64,000 nucleotides of DNA from Kocuria turfanensis (GCF_001580365.1 NZ_CP014480.1:496001-560000), one strand, 5' to 3'. Positions 17,820 through 27,269 are shown, counted from the stretch's first letter. Numbers and translations: made by a program. Notes: generated from the sequence alone by a model not told the origin.

Positions 17820-18188
17820 ATGCTCTGGTGGTCCTGGGTCCTGCTGTGGACGGTCCTCGTCCTGCTCGGCGCCGCGTTCCTCGGGCTGATGCTGTGGCGG
17901 CTGGTGAGGACGTTCCTCGCCCTGCTCCGGGACACCGAGACGGTGGCCGGGGAGTTCGCCCAGCACTGGGACGACGCCGCAGCCGGGGTGCAGCGTCCCG
18001 TCCGGGCCACCCCGGACCCGGCCCTGTTCACCCCGGTGGGGCAAGCCGTGGCCGACTACCGGGTCGGCCGTGACCAACGAGAAACCGCCCGTCTGAGACG
18101 CCGCATGGAGCGCAAGGACCGCATGGGCCAGCCGCAGCGGATCAGCGACATCCGCCGGGCTGAACGGAAAGGAATGTTCAATGGGTAG
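17820..18188 (+). CDS. Small membrane protein of unknown function upstream of tatA
   Basis: A 122-residue protein. One hydrophobic segment (about residues 4-28, [20 protein letters not shown]) is followed by a cytosolic part that becomes strongly basic ([19 protein letters not shown]). The family is not recognised beyond being conserved-looking in this locus. It overlaps tatA by 8 bases, so it is translationally coupled to the Tat genes and may act with them; that is inference from position only. Confidence 0.7.
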   Translation: MLWWSWVLLWTVLVLLGAAFLGLMLWRLVRTFLALLRDTETVAGEFAQHWDDAAAGVQRPVRATPDPALFTPVGQAVADYRVGRDQRETARLRRRMERKDRMGQPQRISDIRRAERKGMFNG

Positions 18189-18486
18189 GCTCTTCGACAG
18201 CCCCTTCATGATCCTGATCATCCTGCTGGTGATCCTGCTGCTCTTCGGCGCGCCCAAGCTCCCGGGCATGGCCCGCAGCCTCGGCCAGTCGCTGCGCATC
18301 TTCAAGTCCGAGGTCAAGGAGATGAAGAAGGACGACCAGCCGGACGGCTCGGACGTCGTGATCGACGGCCGGCCCGTGCAGGACGGCCGGGACGCCGCCC
18401 CGGAGCCGCGCCCCGGCACGACCGGCGCCTCCGGCACGGAGACCCCGCCGCGCCCGGACCAGCGTCCCGGCAGCCCCACGGCCTGA
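18181..18486 (+). CDS. tatA: Twin-arginine translocase subunit TatA
   Basis: A 101-residue protein. A short N-terminal membrane helix (about 6-23, [16 protein letters not shown]) is followed by the conserved hinge and amphipathic helix [25 protein letters not shown]. The tail is charged and disordered. It forms the pore-making component of the Tat system, which exports folded proteins. The FG-x-x-KLP motif is intact. It is followed 130 bases later by tatC, the usual actinobacterial arrangement. Confidence 0.94.
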   Translation: MGRLFDSPFMILIILLVILLLFGAPKLPGMARSLGQSLRIFKSEVKEMKKDDQPDGSDVVIDGRPVQDGRDAAPEPRPGTTGASGTETPPRPDQRPGSPTA

Positions 18487-18616
18487 CGGCCCGCACCCCG
18501 CGCCCGAGCGGTCCGCCGCCCCGCCCCGAGCGGGAGCGGGGGGCCGCTCGCCCGGTTCCCCGTCCCGTGCCCCTGTCCCGTTCCCCCGTCCGGCCCCGAC
18601 GTCCCGGAGGTCTCCC

Positions 18617-19528
18617 ATGTCCGCGCAGTCATCCCGCGGCCCGAAGCAGCGCCGGTCCGCGCGCAAGGCCAACCCGCAGGCGCAGATGGCCCTGGCCGAG
18701 CACCTGCGGGAGCTGCGCAACCGGCTGATCAAGGCCGCCGTGGCCACGGTCCTCGGCATGGTGGGAGGCTTCTTCCTCTACCAGCCCTTCATGGGCTACA
18801 TCACCGAGCCCCTCGCGCGGCTGGCCGAGGCCGAGGGCAACCAGGCGTCCATCAACTACTCCGCGGTGGGCTCCTCCTTCAACATCATGGTGGAGGTCTC
18901 CCTGGTCCTGGGCCTGGTGCTGGCCAGCCCCGTGTGGCTGTACCAGCTCTGGGCCTTCGTGACCCCCGCCCTGCACCGCACGGAGCGGCGCTACGCGGTC
19001 GGCTTCCTGGCCGCGGCGGTCCCGCTGTTCCTCGGCGGCATCGCCGTGGCCGTGCTCACCCTGCCCACGGCCGTCTACGCGCTGACCGCGTTCACGCCCG
19101 CCGGGGGCACGAACTTCATCTCCGCCGACGTGTACCTGCGGTTCTTCCTCCAGCTCATCCTCACCTTCGGGATCGCGTTCGTGCTGCCGGTGTTCCTGGT
19201 GGGACTGAACATGCTGGGGGTGCTCTCGGGCCGGACGGTGCTCAAGAGCTGGCGGATCGTGGTGGTGCTCGTGATGGTCGTCTCCGCGATGGCGGCCCCC
19301 GGCCCGGACCCCATGACCATGTTCTACCTCGCGGTGCCGCTGCTGACCCTGTTCTTCGTGGCGGTCGGGCTGTGCCTGCTCCTGGACCGGCGGCGCGCCC
19401 GCCGGGAGGAGCGGCGGGGAGCTCGAGCGGCTCGGCCGGGACCGCGAGGAGGACACCGGCGCCTGAGCCGGATCGGCCCGTCGCGAACGGGCCCGCCCGG
19501 GCCCGTCCGCGTCGGGGATGCGCAGTAG
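18617..19528 (+). CDS. tatC: Twin-arginine translocase subunit TatC
   Basis: A 303-residue protein with six predicted membrane helices. MALAEHLRELRNRLIKA carries the family ExLxELRxRL-type signature that recognises the twin-arginine signal. Later helices include SLVLGLVLASPVWLYQLWAFV and LILTFGIAFVLPVFLVGLNMLG. The C-terminal 45 residues are basic and low in complexity. Start ATG 18617 with a GGAGG site. Its stop codon TAG is also the first three bases of the -10 box of the next gene. Confidence 0.94.
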   Translation: MSAQSSRGPKQRRSARKANPQAQMALAEHLRELRNRLIKAAVATVLGMVGGFFLYQPFMGYITEPLARLAEAEGNQASINYSAVGSSFNIMVEVSLVLGLVLASPVWLYQLWAFVTPALHRTERRYAVGFLAAAVPLFLGGIAVAVLTLPTAVYALTAFTPAGGTNFISADVYLRFFLQLILTFGIAFVLPVFLVGLNMLGVLSGRTVLKSWRIVVVLVMVVSAMAAPGPDPMTMFYLAVPLLTLFFVAVGLCLLLDRRRARREERRGARAARPGPRGGHRRLSRIGPSRTGPPGPVRVGDAQ

Positions 19529-19531
19529 GGT
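19526..19531 (+). promoter_or_regulatory. -10 box (TAGGGT) of the helicase gene
   Basis: TAGGGT begins on the tatC stop codon and ends 6 bases before the ATG at 19538, the leaderless spacing seen elsewhere in the window. Confidence 0.5.
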
Positions 19532-19537
19532 GGGCAC

Positions 19538-22316
19538 ATGTCCTCCTACGCCGACCGATACCTGGCCGCCAAGCAGCGGGCCGCCCACGCCAGGACCGAG
19601 CTGTCGGTGTTCCAGCAGCGGCTGGAGTTCGCGATGGACGAGTTCCAGGTGACCGCGTGCCGGTCGCTCGAGGAGGGCCGCGGGGCGCTCGTGGCCGCGC
19701 CCACCGGCGCCGGCAAGACCGTGGTGGGGGAGTTCGCCGTCCACCTCGCCCTCTCCCGCGGCCAGAAGGCGTTCTACACCACGCCGATCAAGGCCCTGAG
19801 CAACCAGAAGTTCCACGAGTTCTCCCGCGCCTTCGGCGCCGAGCGGGTCGGTCTGCTCACCGGCGACACGTCCGTGAACTCCGAGGCCGACGTCGTGGTG
19901 ATGACCACCGAGGTCCTGCGGAACATGCTCTACGCCGACTCCCCGACGCTGCTCAACCTCGGCTTCGTGATCATGGACGAGGTGCACTACCTCGCCGACC
20001 GCTTCCGCGGCGCCGTCTGGGAGGAGGTCATCATCCACCTGCCGGAGAGCGTGCAGCTCGTCTCCCTGTCCGCGACCGTCTCCAACGCGGAGGAGTTCGG
20101 CGCGTGGCTGGACACGGTGCGCGGGCACACCGACGTCGTCGTCTCCGAGCACCGACCCGTGCCGCTGTGGCAGCACGTGCAGGTGGGCGGGCGCCTGCTG
20201 GACCTGTTCGTGGACGACACCACCGTGGAGGAGGCGGCCGAGCGGATCGGCGGGCCCGGCCGCGACGAGCCCGAGGTCAACCCCGAGCTGCTCCAGCTCG
20301 CCCGCGCCGAGCACCCCCGCGGCGGCCGCCGCGGCGGGCGGGGCCCCACCCGAGACCCGGCGGGTCTCCCGCCCGCAGCTGATCCGCCGGCTCGACGCCG
20401 AGGGCCTGCTGCCGGTCATCACCTTCATCTTCTCCCGGGCCGGCTGCGACGGCGCCGTCCAGCAGTGCGTGGCCGCGGACATCCGGCTGACCACCGACAA
20501 GGAGCAGCAGACGATCCGGGCGCGCGTCGCCGAGACCGCCGCCTCCCTCGAGGCGGCCGACCTCAACGTCCTGGGCTTCTACGAGTGGCGCGACGGGCTG
20601 CTGCGCGGTGTGGCCGCCCACCACGCCGGGATGCTGCCGGCGTTCAAGGAGCTCGTGGAGCAGCTCTTCGCCGACGGCCTCGTCAAGGCCGTCTTCGCCA
20701 CCGAGACCCTCGCCCTGGGCATCAACATGCCCGCCCGCTCCGTGGTGCTGGAGAAGCTCGACAAGTTCAACGGCGAGTCGAGGGTGGACATCACGCCGGG
20801 GGAGTACACCCAGCTGACCGGCCGCGCGGGACGGCGGGGGATCGACGTCGAGGGCCACGCCGTGGTGCTGTGGCAGCCCGGCATGGACCCGCGCACCGTC
20901 GCCGGGCTCGCCTCGAAGCGGACCTATCCGCTGAACTCCAGCTTCCGGCCCACCTACAACATGTCCGTGAACCTCGTGGCGCAGTTCGGCGCCCACCGGT
21001 CCCGCAAGATCCTCGAGTCCTCCTTCGCCCAGTTCCAGGCCGACCGCTCCGTGGTGGGCCTGGCCCGCCGGGTCCGCTCCCAGGAGGAGTCGCTGCGGGG
21101 CTACGAGGAGGCGATGACCTGCCACCTGGGGGACTTCACCGAGTACGCGGCCCTGCGCCGGGAGCTCAAGGACCTCGAGCGGGCCGCGGAGCGCTCCGAC
21201 TCTCGCCGGCGCCGCTCGGACGCGGTGGCCTCGCTGCACGACCTGCTGCCCGGTGACGTGGTGGAGATCCCCCGCGGGCGCAACGCCGGCTACGCCGTGG
21301 TGCTGAGCACCGACCCGAACCGGGACGACCCGCGCCCCTCCATCCTGACCCTGGACCACCAGCTGCGCCGGGTCGGGGCGCAGGACCTGGACGGGCCGCT
21401 GGAACCGGTCTCCCGGATCCGGATCCCCAAGCACTTCACCGGCAAGTCCCCCAAGGAGCGCCGGGACCTGGCCTCCTCCGTGCGCAGCGCCCTGCACGAG
21501 CACCGGCCCCCGCGCGGCGGGGGCCGGGGGCACACCGTCCGGTTCGACCGGGGCACCAGCGCCGCCGAGCAGCGCATCGCCGACGTGCGCAAGGCCCTGC
21601 GCGCCCACCCCTGCCACGGGTGCTCCGACCGCGAGAACCACGCCCGCTGGGCCGAACGGTGGTGGACGCTGCGCCGGGACACCGACGGACTGCTGCGCCA
21701 GATCGAGGGCCGCACCAACACGATCGCCAAGACCTTCGACCGGGTCTCCCAGGTGCTGGACTCCTTCGGCTACCTCGAGACCCTGCCCGACGGCGAGGTG
21801 CGCCCCACGCACGCCGGGGAGCAGCTGCGCCGGATCTACGGGGACCGGGACCTGCTCCTGGCGCTGAGCCTGCGGGACGGCTTCCTCGACGGCCTCGACC
21901 CCGCCGCCACGGCCGGCCTGGTGACCCTGCTCGTGTACCAGGCCAAGCGCGAGGACCAGCGCTTCCAGCCCGTGCTGCCCTCGGCGGCCATGGACCGGGC
22001 GGCGCAGACGGTGGTGCGCAACTGGTCGGTGCTCACGGACCGGGAGCAGGAGCACCACCTCCCGCCCACGGCGGAGCCGGAGTTCGGCCTGGTGGAGCCC
22101 ATGTACCTGTGGGCGCGGGGCGCGACGCTGAGCACCGCCCTGACCGGCACCGAACTCGCCGCCGGGGACTTCGTCCGCTGGGCCAAGCAGGTGATCGACA
22201 TGCTCGACCAGCTCGCCTCCATCGACCTGCTGAGCCCCGAGCTGCGCAGCCAGTGCCAGCGCGCGATCGCGCTGGTGCGCCGGGGCGTCGTCGCCCACTC
22301 GGCCTTCGAGGACTGA
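19538..22316 (+). pseudogene. helY: HelY/Ski2-like DEAD/DEAH-box helicase, frameshifted
   Basis: The two halves of one helicase lie in different frames. The N-terminal frame from 19538 has Walker A APTGAGKT (about residue 54), DEVH (about 147) and SATVSN. Homology ends at about 20310. The frame offset by one base then carries RPQLIRRLDAEGLLPVITF, FATETLALGINMPARSV and the motif VI stretch QLTGRAGRRG, followed by a DSHCT-like C-terminal domain ending at 22316. The shift lies between about 20305 and 20345 in a C/G-run linker. One base too many (or two missing) restores a protein of about 925 residues. It could be a sequencing or assembly error, a real mutation, or less likely recoding. The leaderless -10 box is intact. 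Confidence 0.8.
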
Positions 22317-22371
22317 ACCCGTCCCGTCCGCCCCCGTGCCCCCGCCCACGCCCGTCCCGAACAGGAGACCC

Positions 22372-24063
22372 GTGAGTTCCACCGCCCCCGCACGCCGTCC
22401 GGTCCTCTACCGCAACGGCTCCGTCTACAGCCCCGCCGACCCCTTCGCCACCGCCGTCCTGGTGGACGGGCCGCGCGTGGCCTGGGTGGGCTCGGAGGAG
22501 GCCGCCCGTTCCCTGCAGGACTCCTCCATGGACGTGGTGGACCTCGACGGGAGGCTGCTGGCGCCCGGGTTCGTGGACTCGCACGTGCACCTGACCGAGA
22601 CGGCGCTGGCCCTGTCCACCCTCGACCTCACCGCGGCCGGGTCCCTGCAGGAGGTGCTCGACGCCGTGGCCGGGGCGGCGCGCACCGGCAGCGGCGTGGT
22701 CCTCGGCTCCGGCTGGGACGAGTCCGTGTGGCCGGAGCGGCGCGCGCCCACCGCCGAGGAGCTGGACCGCGCCGCCGGCGGGCGCGAGGTCTACCTCACC
22801 CGGATCGACGTCCACTCGGGGGTCGTCTCCGCGTCCCTCGCCCGGCGGCTCGGCCTCGCCTCCGTGGCCGGCTGGCTGGGCGACGGCCGTGTCGAGCACC
22901 TCGCGCACGACCGGGTGCGCGCCGCCGCCCTCGACTTCGGCGCCGGGCGCCGGGCCGAGCTGCACCGGCTGGGCCTGCGCCACGCCGCGGCCCAGGGCTA
23001 CGTGGCCCTCGCCGAGGCCAACGCCGAGCAGGTGGCCCCGTTCGAGGACCTCGTGCACCTGGTCGCCCTGGCCAACCACGGGGTCCGCGCCGACGGGCCG
23101 GCCCCGCGCGTGCTGCCCTACCGGGGGGAGCTCGTGCGCACCGCCGCGCAGGCGCGCGCGGTCGTCGAGCGCTTCGACGCCGCCCTGGCGGAGCTGCTCG
23201 GGCGCCCGCCGCAGCGGGGCGAGTCGCTGGTCGGCCTGGCCGGGGACCTCTGCGTCGACGGCGCCCTGGGCTCCCGCACGGCCGCCCTGCGCGCGCCCTA
23301 CGCCGACGAGCCGGCCAGCACGGGGGACCTCTACCTGGACCCGGACGCCGTCGCGGCCCACCTGGCCGCGACCACCGAGGCCGGTCTGCAGGGCGGCTTC
23401 CACGTGATCGGGGACGCCGGGATGGACACGGTCCTGGACGGGCTCGACCGCGCCGCGCAGCTCGTGGGGGAGCGGGCCCTGCAGGGCGCCGGCCACCGCC
23501 TGGAGCACGCCGAGATGATCGACCCGGAGGGCATCGAGCGGCTGGCCCGCCACGCCGTGACCGTCTCCGTGCAGCCGGGCTTCGACGCCGCCTGGGGCGG
23601 GCCGGGCGGGCTGTACGAGCAGCGCCTCGGCGCCGATCGGGCCGCGGCGATGAACCCGCTGGCCTCCTTCTACCGCGCCGGGGTGCCCGTGGCCCTGGGC
23701 AGCGACGCGCCCGTGGTGCCCCTCTCGCCGTGGGACACGGTCCGCGCCTGCCTGGAGCACCACGACCCGGAGCAGCGGATCTCCGCACGCGCCGCCTTCC
23801 TCGCCTCCACCCGCGGCGCCTGGCGGGCCGCCCGGCACCCGGACCCGATGCAGGGCCAGCTGGCCCCCGGCACCCCGGCGACCTTCGCCGTCTGGGACGT
23901 GGAGGCGCTGATGGTGCAGCAGGCCGAGGGCACCGGCTCCTCCTGGAGCACCGACCCGCGCGCCCGCACCCCGCTGCTGCCCGCCCTGGACGGCGCGGCC
24001 CTGCCCGTGTGCCGGCAGACCGTGCTCGACGGCGTGGAGCTGTTCCGCTCCGACGGATTCTGA
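22372..24063 (+). CDS. Amidohydrolase family protein (YtcJ-like)
   Basis: A 563-residue metal-dependent hydrolase of the amidohydrolase_3 group. Metal ligands include His71 and His73 in APGFVDSHVHLTETAL. Further family motifs are GFHVIGDAGMDTVLDGLD, RLEHAEMID, VTVSVQPGFDA, and GSDAPVVPLSPWDTVRA with the catalytic Asp. The N-terminal beta sandwich begins VLYRNGSVYSPADPF. Substrates of this group are mostly unknown. The GTG at 22372 is preferred over 22336 because AACAGGAGA lies 5-10 bases upstream. It is 55 bases after the helicase and may be co-transcribed with it. Confidence 0.86.
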   Translation: MSSTAPARRPVLYRNGSVYSPADPFATAVLVDGPRVAWVGSEEAARSLQDSSMDVVDLDGRLLAPGFVDSHVHLTETALALSTLDLTAAGSLQEVLDAVAGAARTGSGVVLGSGWDESVWPERRAPTAEELDRAAGGREVYLTRIDVHSGVVSASLARRLGLASVAGWLGDGRVEHLAHDRVRAAALDFGAGRRAELHRLGLRHAAAQGYVALAEANAEQVAPFEDLVHLVALANHGVRADGPAPRVLPYRGELVRTAAQARAVVERFDAALAELLGRPPQRGESLVGLAGDLCVDGALGSRTAALRAPYADEPASTGDLYLDPDAVAAHLAATTEAGLQGGFHVIGDAGMDTVLDGLDRAAQLVGERALQGAGHRLEHAEMIDPEGIERLARHAVTVSVQPGFDAAWGGPGGLYEQRLGADRAAAMNPLASFYRAGVPVALGSDAPVVPLSPWDTVRACLEHHDPEQRISARAAFLASTRGAWRAARHPDPMQGQLAPGTPATFAVWDVEALMVQQAEGTGSSWSTDPRARTPLLPALDGAALPVCRQTVLDGVELFRSDGF

Positions 24064-24072
24064 GCCCCGGGC

Positions 24073-24098
24073 CGGGGCCGGGCCGCGGCCCGGCCCCG
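24073..24098 (+). terminator. Palindromic terminator hairpin
   Basis: A 26-base perfect GC palindrome starting 9 bases after the amidohydrolase stop; it folds to an 11-bp stem with a 4-base loop. Confidence 0.55.
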
Positions 24099-24110
24099 TG
24101 TCGGGCGATC

Positions 24111-24139
24111 TTGGCCGAGCGCACGGCGCAGGATAGGCT
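24111..24139 (+). promoter_or_regulatory. Promoter of ppm1 (TTGGCC-N17-TAGGCT)
   Basis: A -35 TTGGCC (24111-24116) and -10 TAGGCT (24134-24139) with the ideal 17-base spacer. The transcript would start near 24146, leaving a leader of about 125 bases, unlike the leaderless genes around it. Confidence 0.6.
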
Positions 24140-24145
24140 GGGCAA

Positions 24146-24270
24146 CTGCTGCCGGGTGGGCTCACTCGTCCTTAGAAAACAGGCCGGCATCCCCTCAGGG
24201 CTGGCCTGGTCCGAAGGCGAGGGAGCCTGCCCTGTGGTTTAACAGGTGAGACCTCGAAAGGACCGACCCG
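24146..24270 (+). promoter_or_regulatory. Structured 5' leader of ppm1, possible cis-regulatory RNA
   Basis: The long leader can form a nested structure. An outer 10-bp stem (24154-24163 with 24223-24232, two G-U pairs) encloses a 9-bp hairpin (24180-24188 with 24200-24208, one G-U pair). CAGGGC at 24196-24201 can instead pair with GCCCTG at 24229-24234, which would break both stems, so two exclusive folds are possible. AAAGGA precedes the GTG start. No known riboswitch class is recognised. GC-rich DNA folds easily, so function is inferred from leader length and the alternative pairing. Confidence 0.35.
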
Positions 24271-25014
24271 GTGCGCGTACTGACCGTCATCCCCACCTAC
24301 AACGAGCGCGAGTCGTTGCCCACCGTCATGGACCGGCTGCGCCAGGCCGTCCCGGACGGGGACGTGCTGGTGGTGGACGACAACAGCCCCGACGGCACCG
24401 GCCGGCTCGCCGACGAGATGGCCGCCGCCGACGGCAGCATCCACGTCCTGCACCGCACGAGCAAGGAGGGCCTCGGGGCCGCCTACATCGCCGGGTTCCG
24501 CTGGGGACTGGCCCGGGACTACGACGTCCTGGTCGAGATGGACGCCGACTGCTCCCACCAGCCCGAGCAGCTCCCGCTGCTGCTGGACGCCGTCGAGCGC
24601 GGCGCCGACCTCGCCATCGGCTCCCGCTACGTCCCCGGCGGCCGCACCGTGAACTGGCCGGTGCAGCGCCAGCTGCTCTCCCGCGGCGGCAACCTCTACG
24701 CCCGCACGCTGCTGGGCTCCCGGATCCACGACATCACCGCCGGCTACCGCGCCTTCCGCCGCGGGACCCTCGAGCGGATCGGCCTGGACACGGTCGACTC
24801 GAAGGGCTACTGCTTCCAGATCGACCTCGGCTGGCGGACGGAGCGCGCCGGCCTGCACGTCGTGGAGGTCCCGATCACCTTCGTGGAGCGGGCCGAGGGC
24901 CAGTCGAAGATGAGCCCGGACGTCACGCGCGAGGCGGTCGTGCGGGTGGCCCAGTGGGGGCTGACCGCCCGCGCGAGGACCCTGGCGGGCAAGCTGAGGC
25001 GCACCGGCCGCTGA
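24271..25014 (+). CDS. ppm1: Polyprenol monophosphomannose synthase Ppm1
   Basis: A 247-residue family-2 glycosyltransferase. It transfers mannose from GDP-mannose to polyprenyl phosphate to make the lipid-linked donor used for lipoglycans and protein mannosylation. [22 protein letters not shown] (about 35-43), and [14 protein letters not shown] (DAD at 91-93, metal binding) are the core GT-A motifs. IGSRYVPGG and [11 protein letters not shown] follow. It lacks membrane segments, so in actinobacteria it usually works with a separate or fused membrane partner (Lnt-like), not seen here. GTG start with an AAAGGA site. Confidence 0.93.
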   Translation: MRVLTVIPTYNERESLPTVMDRLRQAVPDGDVLVVDDNSPDGTGRLADEMAAADGSIHVLHRTSKEGLGAAYIAGFRWGLARDYDVLVEMDADCSHQPEQLPLLLDAVERGADLAIGSRYVPGGRTVNWPVQRQLLSRGGNLYARTLLGSRIHDITAGYRAFRRGTLERIGLDTVDSKGYCFQIDLGWRTERAGLHVVEVPITFVERAEGQSKMSPDVTREAVVRVAQWGLTARARTLAGKLRRTGR

Positions 25015-25080
25015 GCGGGGCCAGGACGCCGCGCCGCACCGCATCCCTGCACCGGAGCACACCGCCCAGGACGCGCGGGC

Positions 25081-25416
25081 TCAGATCGCGTGCTTGGCCC
25101 GGTAGTACTCGATCCGCTGGGCGAGGATCTCCTCCAGCTCGTCCACGCTGCGCCGCTCCAGGAGCATGTCCCAGTGCGTGCGCTGGTGCTTCTCGTTGGG
25201 GTTCTCCGGCTTCTCGCCGTTGACGATGATCGCTTCCTTGCCGGTCTTCGACACCCACACCGGCGGGATCTCGGCCTCCGCGGCGAAGGTGACCGTCACC
25301 GACTCGCCGTCCGCGGTGCGGTACTCGACGCGCTGGCGCGGGGCGGGCTCGACGCCGGCCTCCGTCTCCATCGACTGGGAGCCCAGACGCATTCCCCTGA
25401 GGCTGCGGTCGCTCAT
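25081..25416 (-). CDS. rbpA: RNA polymerase-binding protein RbpA
   Basis: A 111-residue actinobacteria-specific protein that binds the sigma factor and RNA polymerase and stabilises the open complex. The N-terminal MSDRSLRGMRLGSQSMETE tail, the core domain (QRVEYRTADGESVTVTFA, EIPPVWVSKTG) and the C-terminal sigma-interaction domain (KHQRTHWDMLLERRSVDELE) are all present. The Cys residues of the zinc-binding version are replaced. The frame is open to 25449, but the ATG at 25416 is chosen because it has a GGAGGAA site and matches the usual MADR/MSDR start. A SigR/SigH-type promoter lies about 95 bases upstream. Confidence 0.94.
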   Translation of the reverse strand: MSDRSLRGMRLGSQSMETEAGVEPAPRQRVEYRTADGESVTVTFAAEAEIPPVWVSKTGKEAIIVNGEKPENPNEKHQRTHWDMLLERRSVDELEEILAQRIEYYRAKHAI

Positions 25417-25509
25417 AGTGGTGGTTCCTCCATAACTGACGGTGGCCACGGCCGTGGCGCACGCTCGGGCTGACGACGGGTCTCCAGGGACCCGGGATCC
25501 TCTGGGTGC

Positions 25510-25535
25510 AACATCGACGGTACCCGGGATGTTCC
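25510..25535 (-). promoter_or_regulatory. SigR/SigH-type promoter (GGAAC-N18-GTT) of rbpA
   Basis: On the minus strand GGAAC (25531-25535) and GTT (25510-25512) are separated by exactly 18 bases, matching the thiol-oxidative stress sigma factor consensus GGAAY-N18/19-GTT. In Streptomyces rbpA is a known SigR target. The sigma factor gene itself is not in this window. Confidence 0.6.
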
Positions 25536-25570
25536 CCGGACCGGGCCCGGATTCCGGGGCGGCCTGCGCC

Positions 25571-26701
25571 TCAGCGGCCGGCCGGGCCGTCCTGCGGCGG
25601 CATCGGGTCCTCGAGGCGCACGGGCGCGTCCGGGTCGATGCTCGAGGGGCGGGGGATCGTGAACTCGTCCGGGTTCACCGTGGTGCGCTCCAGGTTGGGG
25701 GAGAGGTCCTCGTCGGTGACCCGGACCTCCTCCGGGGTGACCAGCGGCTCCGACTCCGGTCCGGTGGCCTCCGCGGGCACCATGTCCTCGTCCTCGGCCC
25801 CGCCGGGACCGGGGCCGTCGCCGTCCTCGTCGGGGCGGGAGAGGAACTCCCCGACGCCCCGCAGCGCGTCGCCCAGCTCCGCGGGGATCATCCAGACCTT
25901 GTTCGCGCTGCCCTCGGCGACCTTCGGCAGCGTCTGGATGTACTGGTAGGCCAGCAGCTTCTGCGTGGGCCGGGCCCGGTGGATCGAGTCGAAGACCTTG
26001 CGGATGGCCTGCGCCTCGCCGTCGGCGCGCAGGATCGCGGCCTTCGCCTCGCCCTCGGCGGAGAGGATCGCGGACTGCCGCTGGCCCTCGGCCATGAGGA
26101 TCCGGGACTGCTTGTCGCCCTCGGCCGTCAGGATCACGGCCCGGCGCTCCCGTTCGGCGCGCATCTGCTTCTCCATCGAGTCCTGGATGGAGGGCGGGGG
26201 AGTGATCTCCTTGATGTCCACCCGGGAGACCCGGATGCCCCAGCGACCGGTCGTGGAGTCCAGGACGCCGCGCAGCTCCGCGTTGATCTTGTCCCGGGAG
26301 GTGAGCGCCTCCTCCAGGTTGAGCCCGCCCACGACGTTGCGCAGCGTGGCGGAGGTCAGCTGGTCCGCGGCCTGGATGTAGTCGACGATCTCGTAGGTCG
26401 CCGCGCGGGGGTCCGTGACCTGGAAGTAGACGACGGTGTCGATGCCGACGACCAGGTTGTCCTCGGTGATCACGGACTGCGCGGGAAAGGACTGCACCTG
26501 CTCGCGCAGGTCGATCAGCGGGAGCAGCCGGTCGATGAACGGGATGAGGAAGTGCAGCCCCGGTGTCAGGGTCGTGCGGTACTTGCCGAGGCGCTCCACG
26601 ATGCCGGCCCGTGCCTGCGGGACGATCCGCACGGAGCGGAACAGGATGATGACGACCAGGACGATCAGGACGGCGAGCAGGATGATGACGGCTAGGTCCA
26701 C
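25571..26701 (-). CDS. SPFH/Band 7 (stomatin-like) membrane protein
   Basis: A 376-residue protein. An N-terminal membrane anchor (about 4-22, AVIILLAVLIVLVVIILF) is followed by a Band 7/PHB domain (about 25-190: VRIVPQARAGIVERLGKYR, NLVVGIDTVVYFQVTDPRAA). A long helical, Ala/Glu-rich coiled coil follows (about 180-260, with three EGxxQSxILxAEG-like repeats). The last 110 residues are acidic and disordered. Such proteins form ring-like membrane assemblies. It is paired with an NfeD gene 76 bases upstream on the same strand, the typical stomatin-NfeD operon. GTG start. Function in actinobacteria is not well established. Confidence 0.9.
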   Translation of the reverse strand: MDLAVIILLAVLIVLVVIILFRSVRIVPQARAGIVERLGKYRTTLTPGLHFLIPFIDRLLPLIDLREQVQSFPAQSVITEDNLVVGIDTVVYFQVTDPRAATYEIVDYIQAADQLTSATLRNVVGGLNLEEALTSRDKINAELRGVLDSTTGRWGIRVSRVDIKEITPPPSIQDSMEKQMRAERERRAVILTAEGDKQSRILMAEGQRQSAILSAEGEAKAAILRADGEAQAIRKVFDSIHRARPTQKLLAYQYIQTLPKVAEGSANKVWMIPAELGDALRGVGEFLSRPDEDGDGPGPGGAEDEDMVPAEATGPESEPLVTPEEVRVTDEDLSPNLERTTVNPDEFTIPRPSSIDPDAPVRLEDPMPPQDGPAGR

Positions 26702-26777
26702 GGGTGCCTCTCTCGGTGGGTGCTGCGCGACGTCGGCGACGCCGGGTCCGGCGGCGCGGCGCCTCCGGAGCGGGGGT

Positions 26778-27269
26778 TCAGAAGGACGGGCGCGGCTCGG
26801 GCCGGCCGTCGGCGGTCGGGGCGGGGTGGGGGGCCACCAGGACGGTCGCGCCCTCGATCTCGTGGACGTAGACGTCGGTGCCCACCGGCAGCTGCTCGCC
26901 GGTGACCGAGCGGGCGCTCCAGGTGTCGCCCTCCAGGCGCACCAGCCCGCTGCGGGCGGTGACGGGGTCGAGGACCTGGCAGGGCAGGCCGATGAGCCGG
27001 GCCGCGTTGGACACGGTCCCGGGGGTGGACCGGTTGATCCGGCGCAGGGCGATGGGCCGGACGAGGAAGATGAGCAGGACCGCGGCGAGGGCGAAGGCCA
27101 CCACCTGGACCACGAAGTTGTCCGTCACCCAGCTCAGGCCGAAGGCCAGCAGGGACGCCGCGGACATCATGAGGAACACGAAGTCCAGGGTCAGCATCTC
27201 GATCGCGGCCAGCACGATCATCGCCAGCAACCAGAACAGCCACGCGTTCTCGACGAGCCATTCCCACAT
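26778..27269 (-). CDS. NfeD family membrane protein
   Basis: A 163-residue protein with three or four membrane helices in residues 8-80 (WLFWLLAMIVLAAIEMLTLDFVFLMMSAA and VVQVVAFALAAVLLIFLVRP). They are followed by a small OB-fold domain (about 95-150: SGLVRLEGDTWSARS, GTDVYVHEIEGATVLV) characteristic of NfeD proteins that partner with stomatins. The frame is open to 27419, but the ATG at 27269 has a GGAGAGG site and places the first helix at the N-terminus. It is divergent from the small gene at 27554. Confidence 0.88.
   Translation of the reverse strand: MWEWLVENAWLFWLLAMIVLAAIEMLTLDFVFLMMSAASLLAFGLSWVTDNFVVQVVAFALAAVLLIFLVRPIALRRINRSTPGTVSNAARLIGLPCQVLDPVTARSGLVRLEGDTWSARSVTGEQLPVGTDVYVHEIEGATVLVAPHPAPTADGRPEPRPSF

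Noticed and set aside
20469..22316. Separate second helicase gene starting at 20469
   Set aside because: The frame has no promoter or ribosome-binding site there, and lacks the Walker A half that is found just upstream in the other frame; one frameshifted gene explains both.
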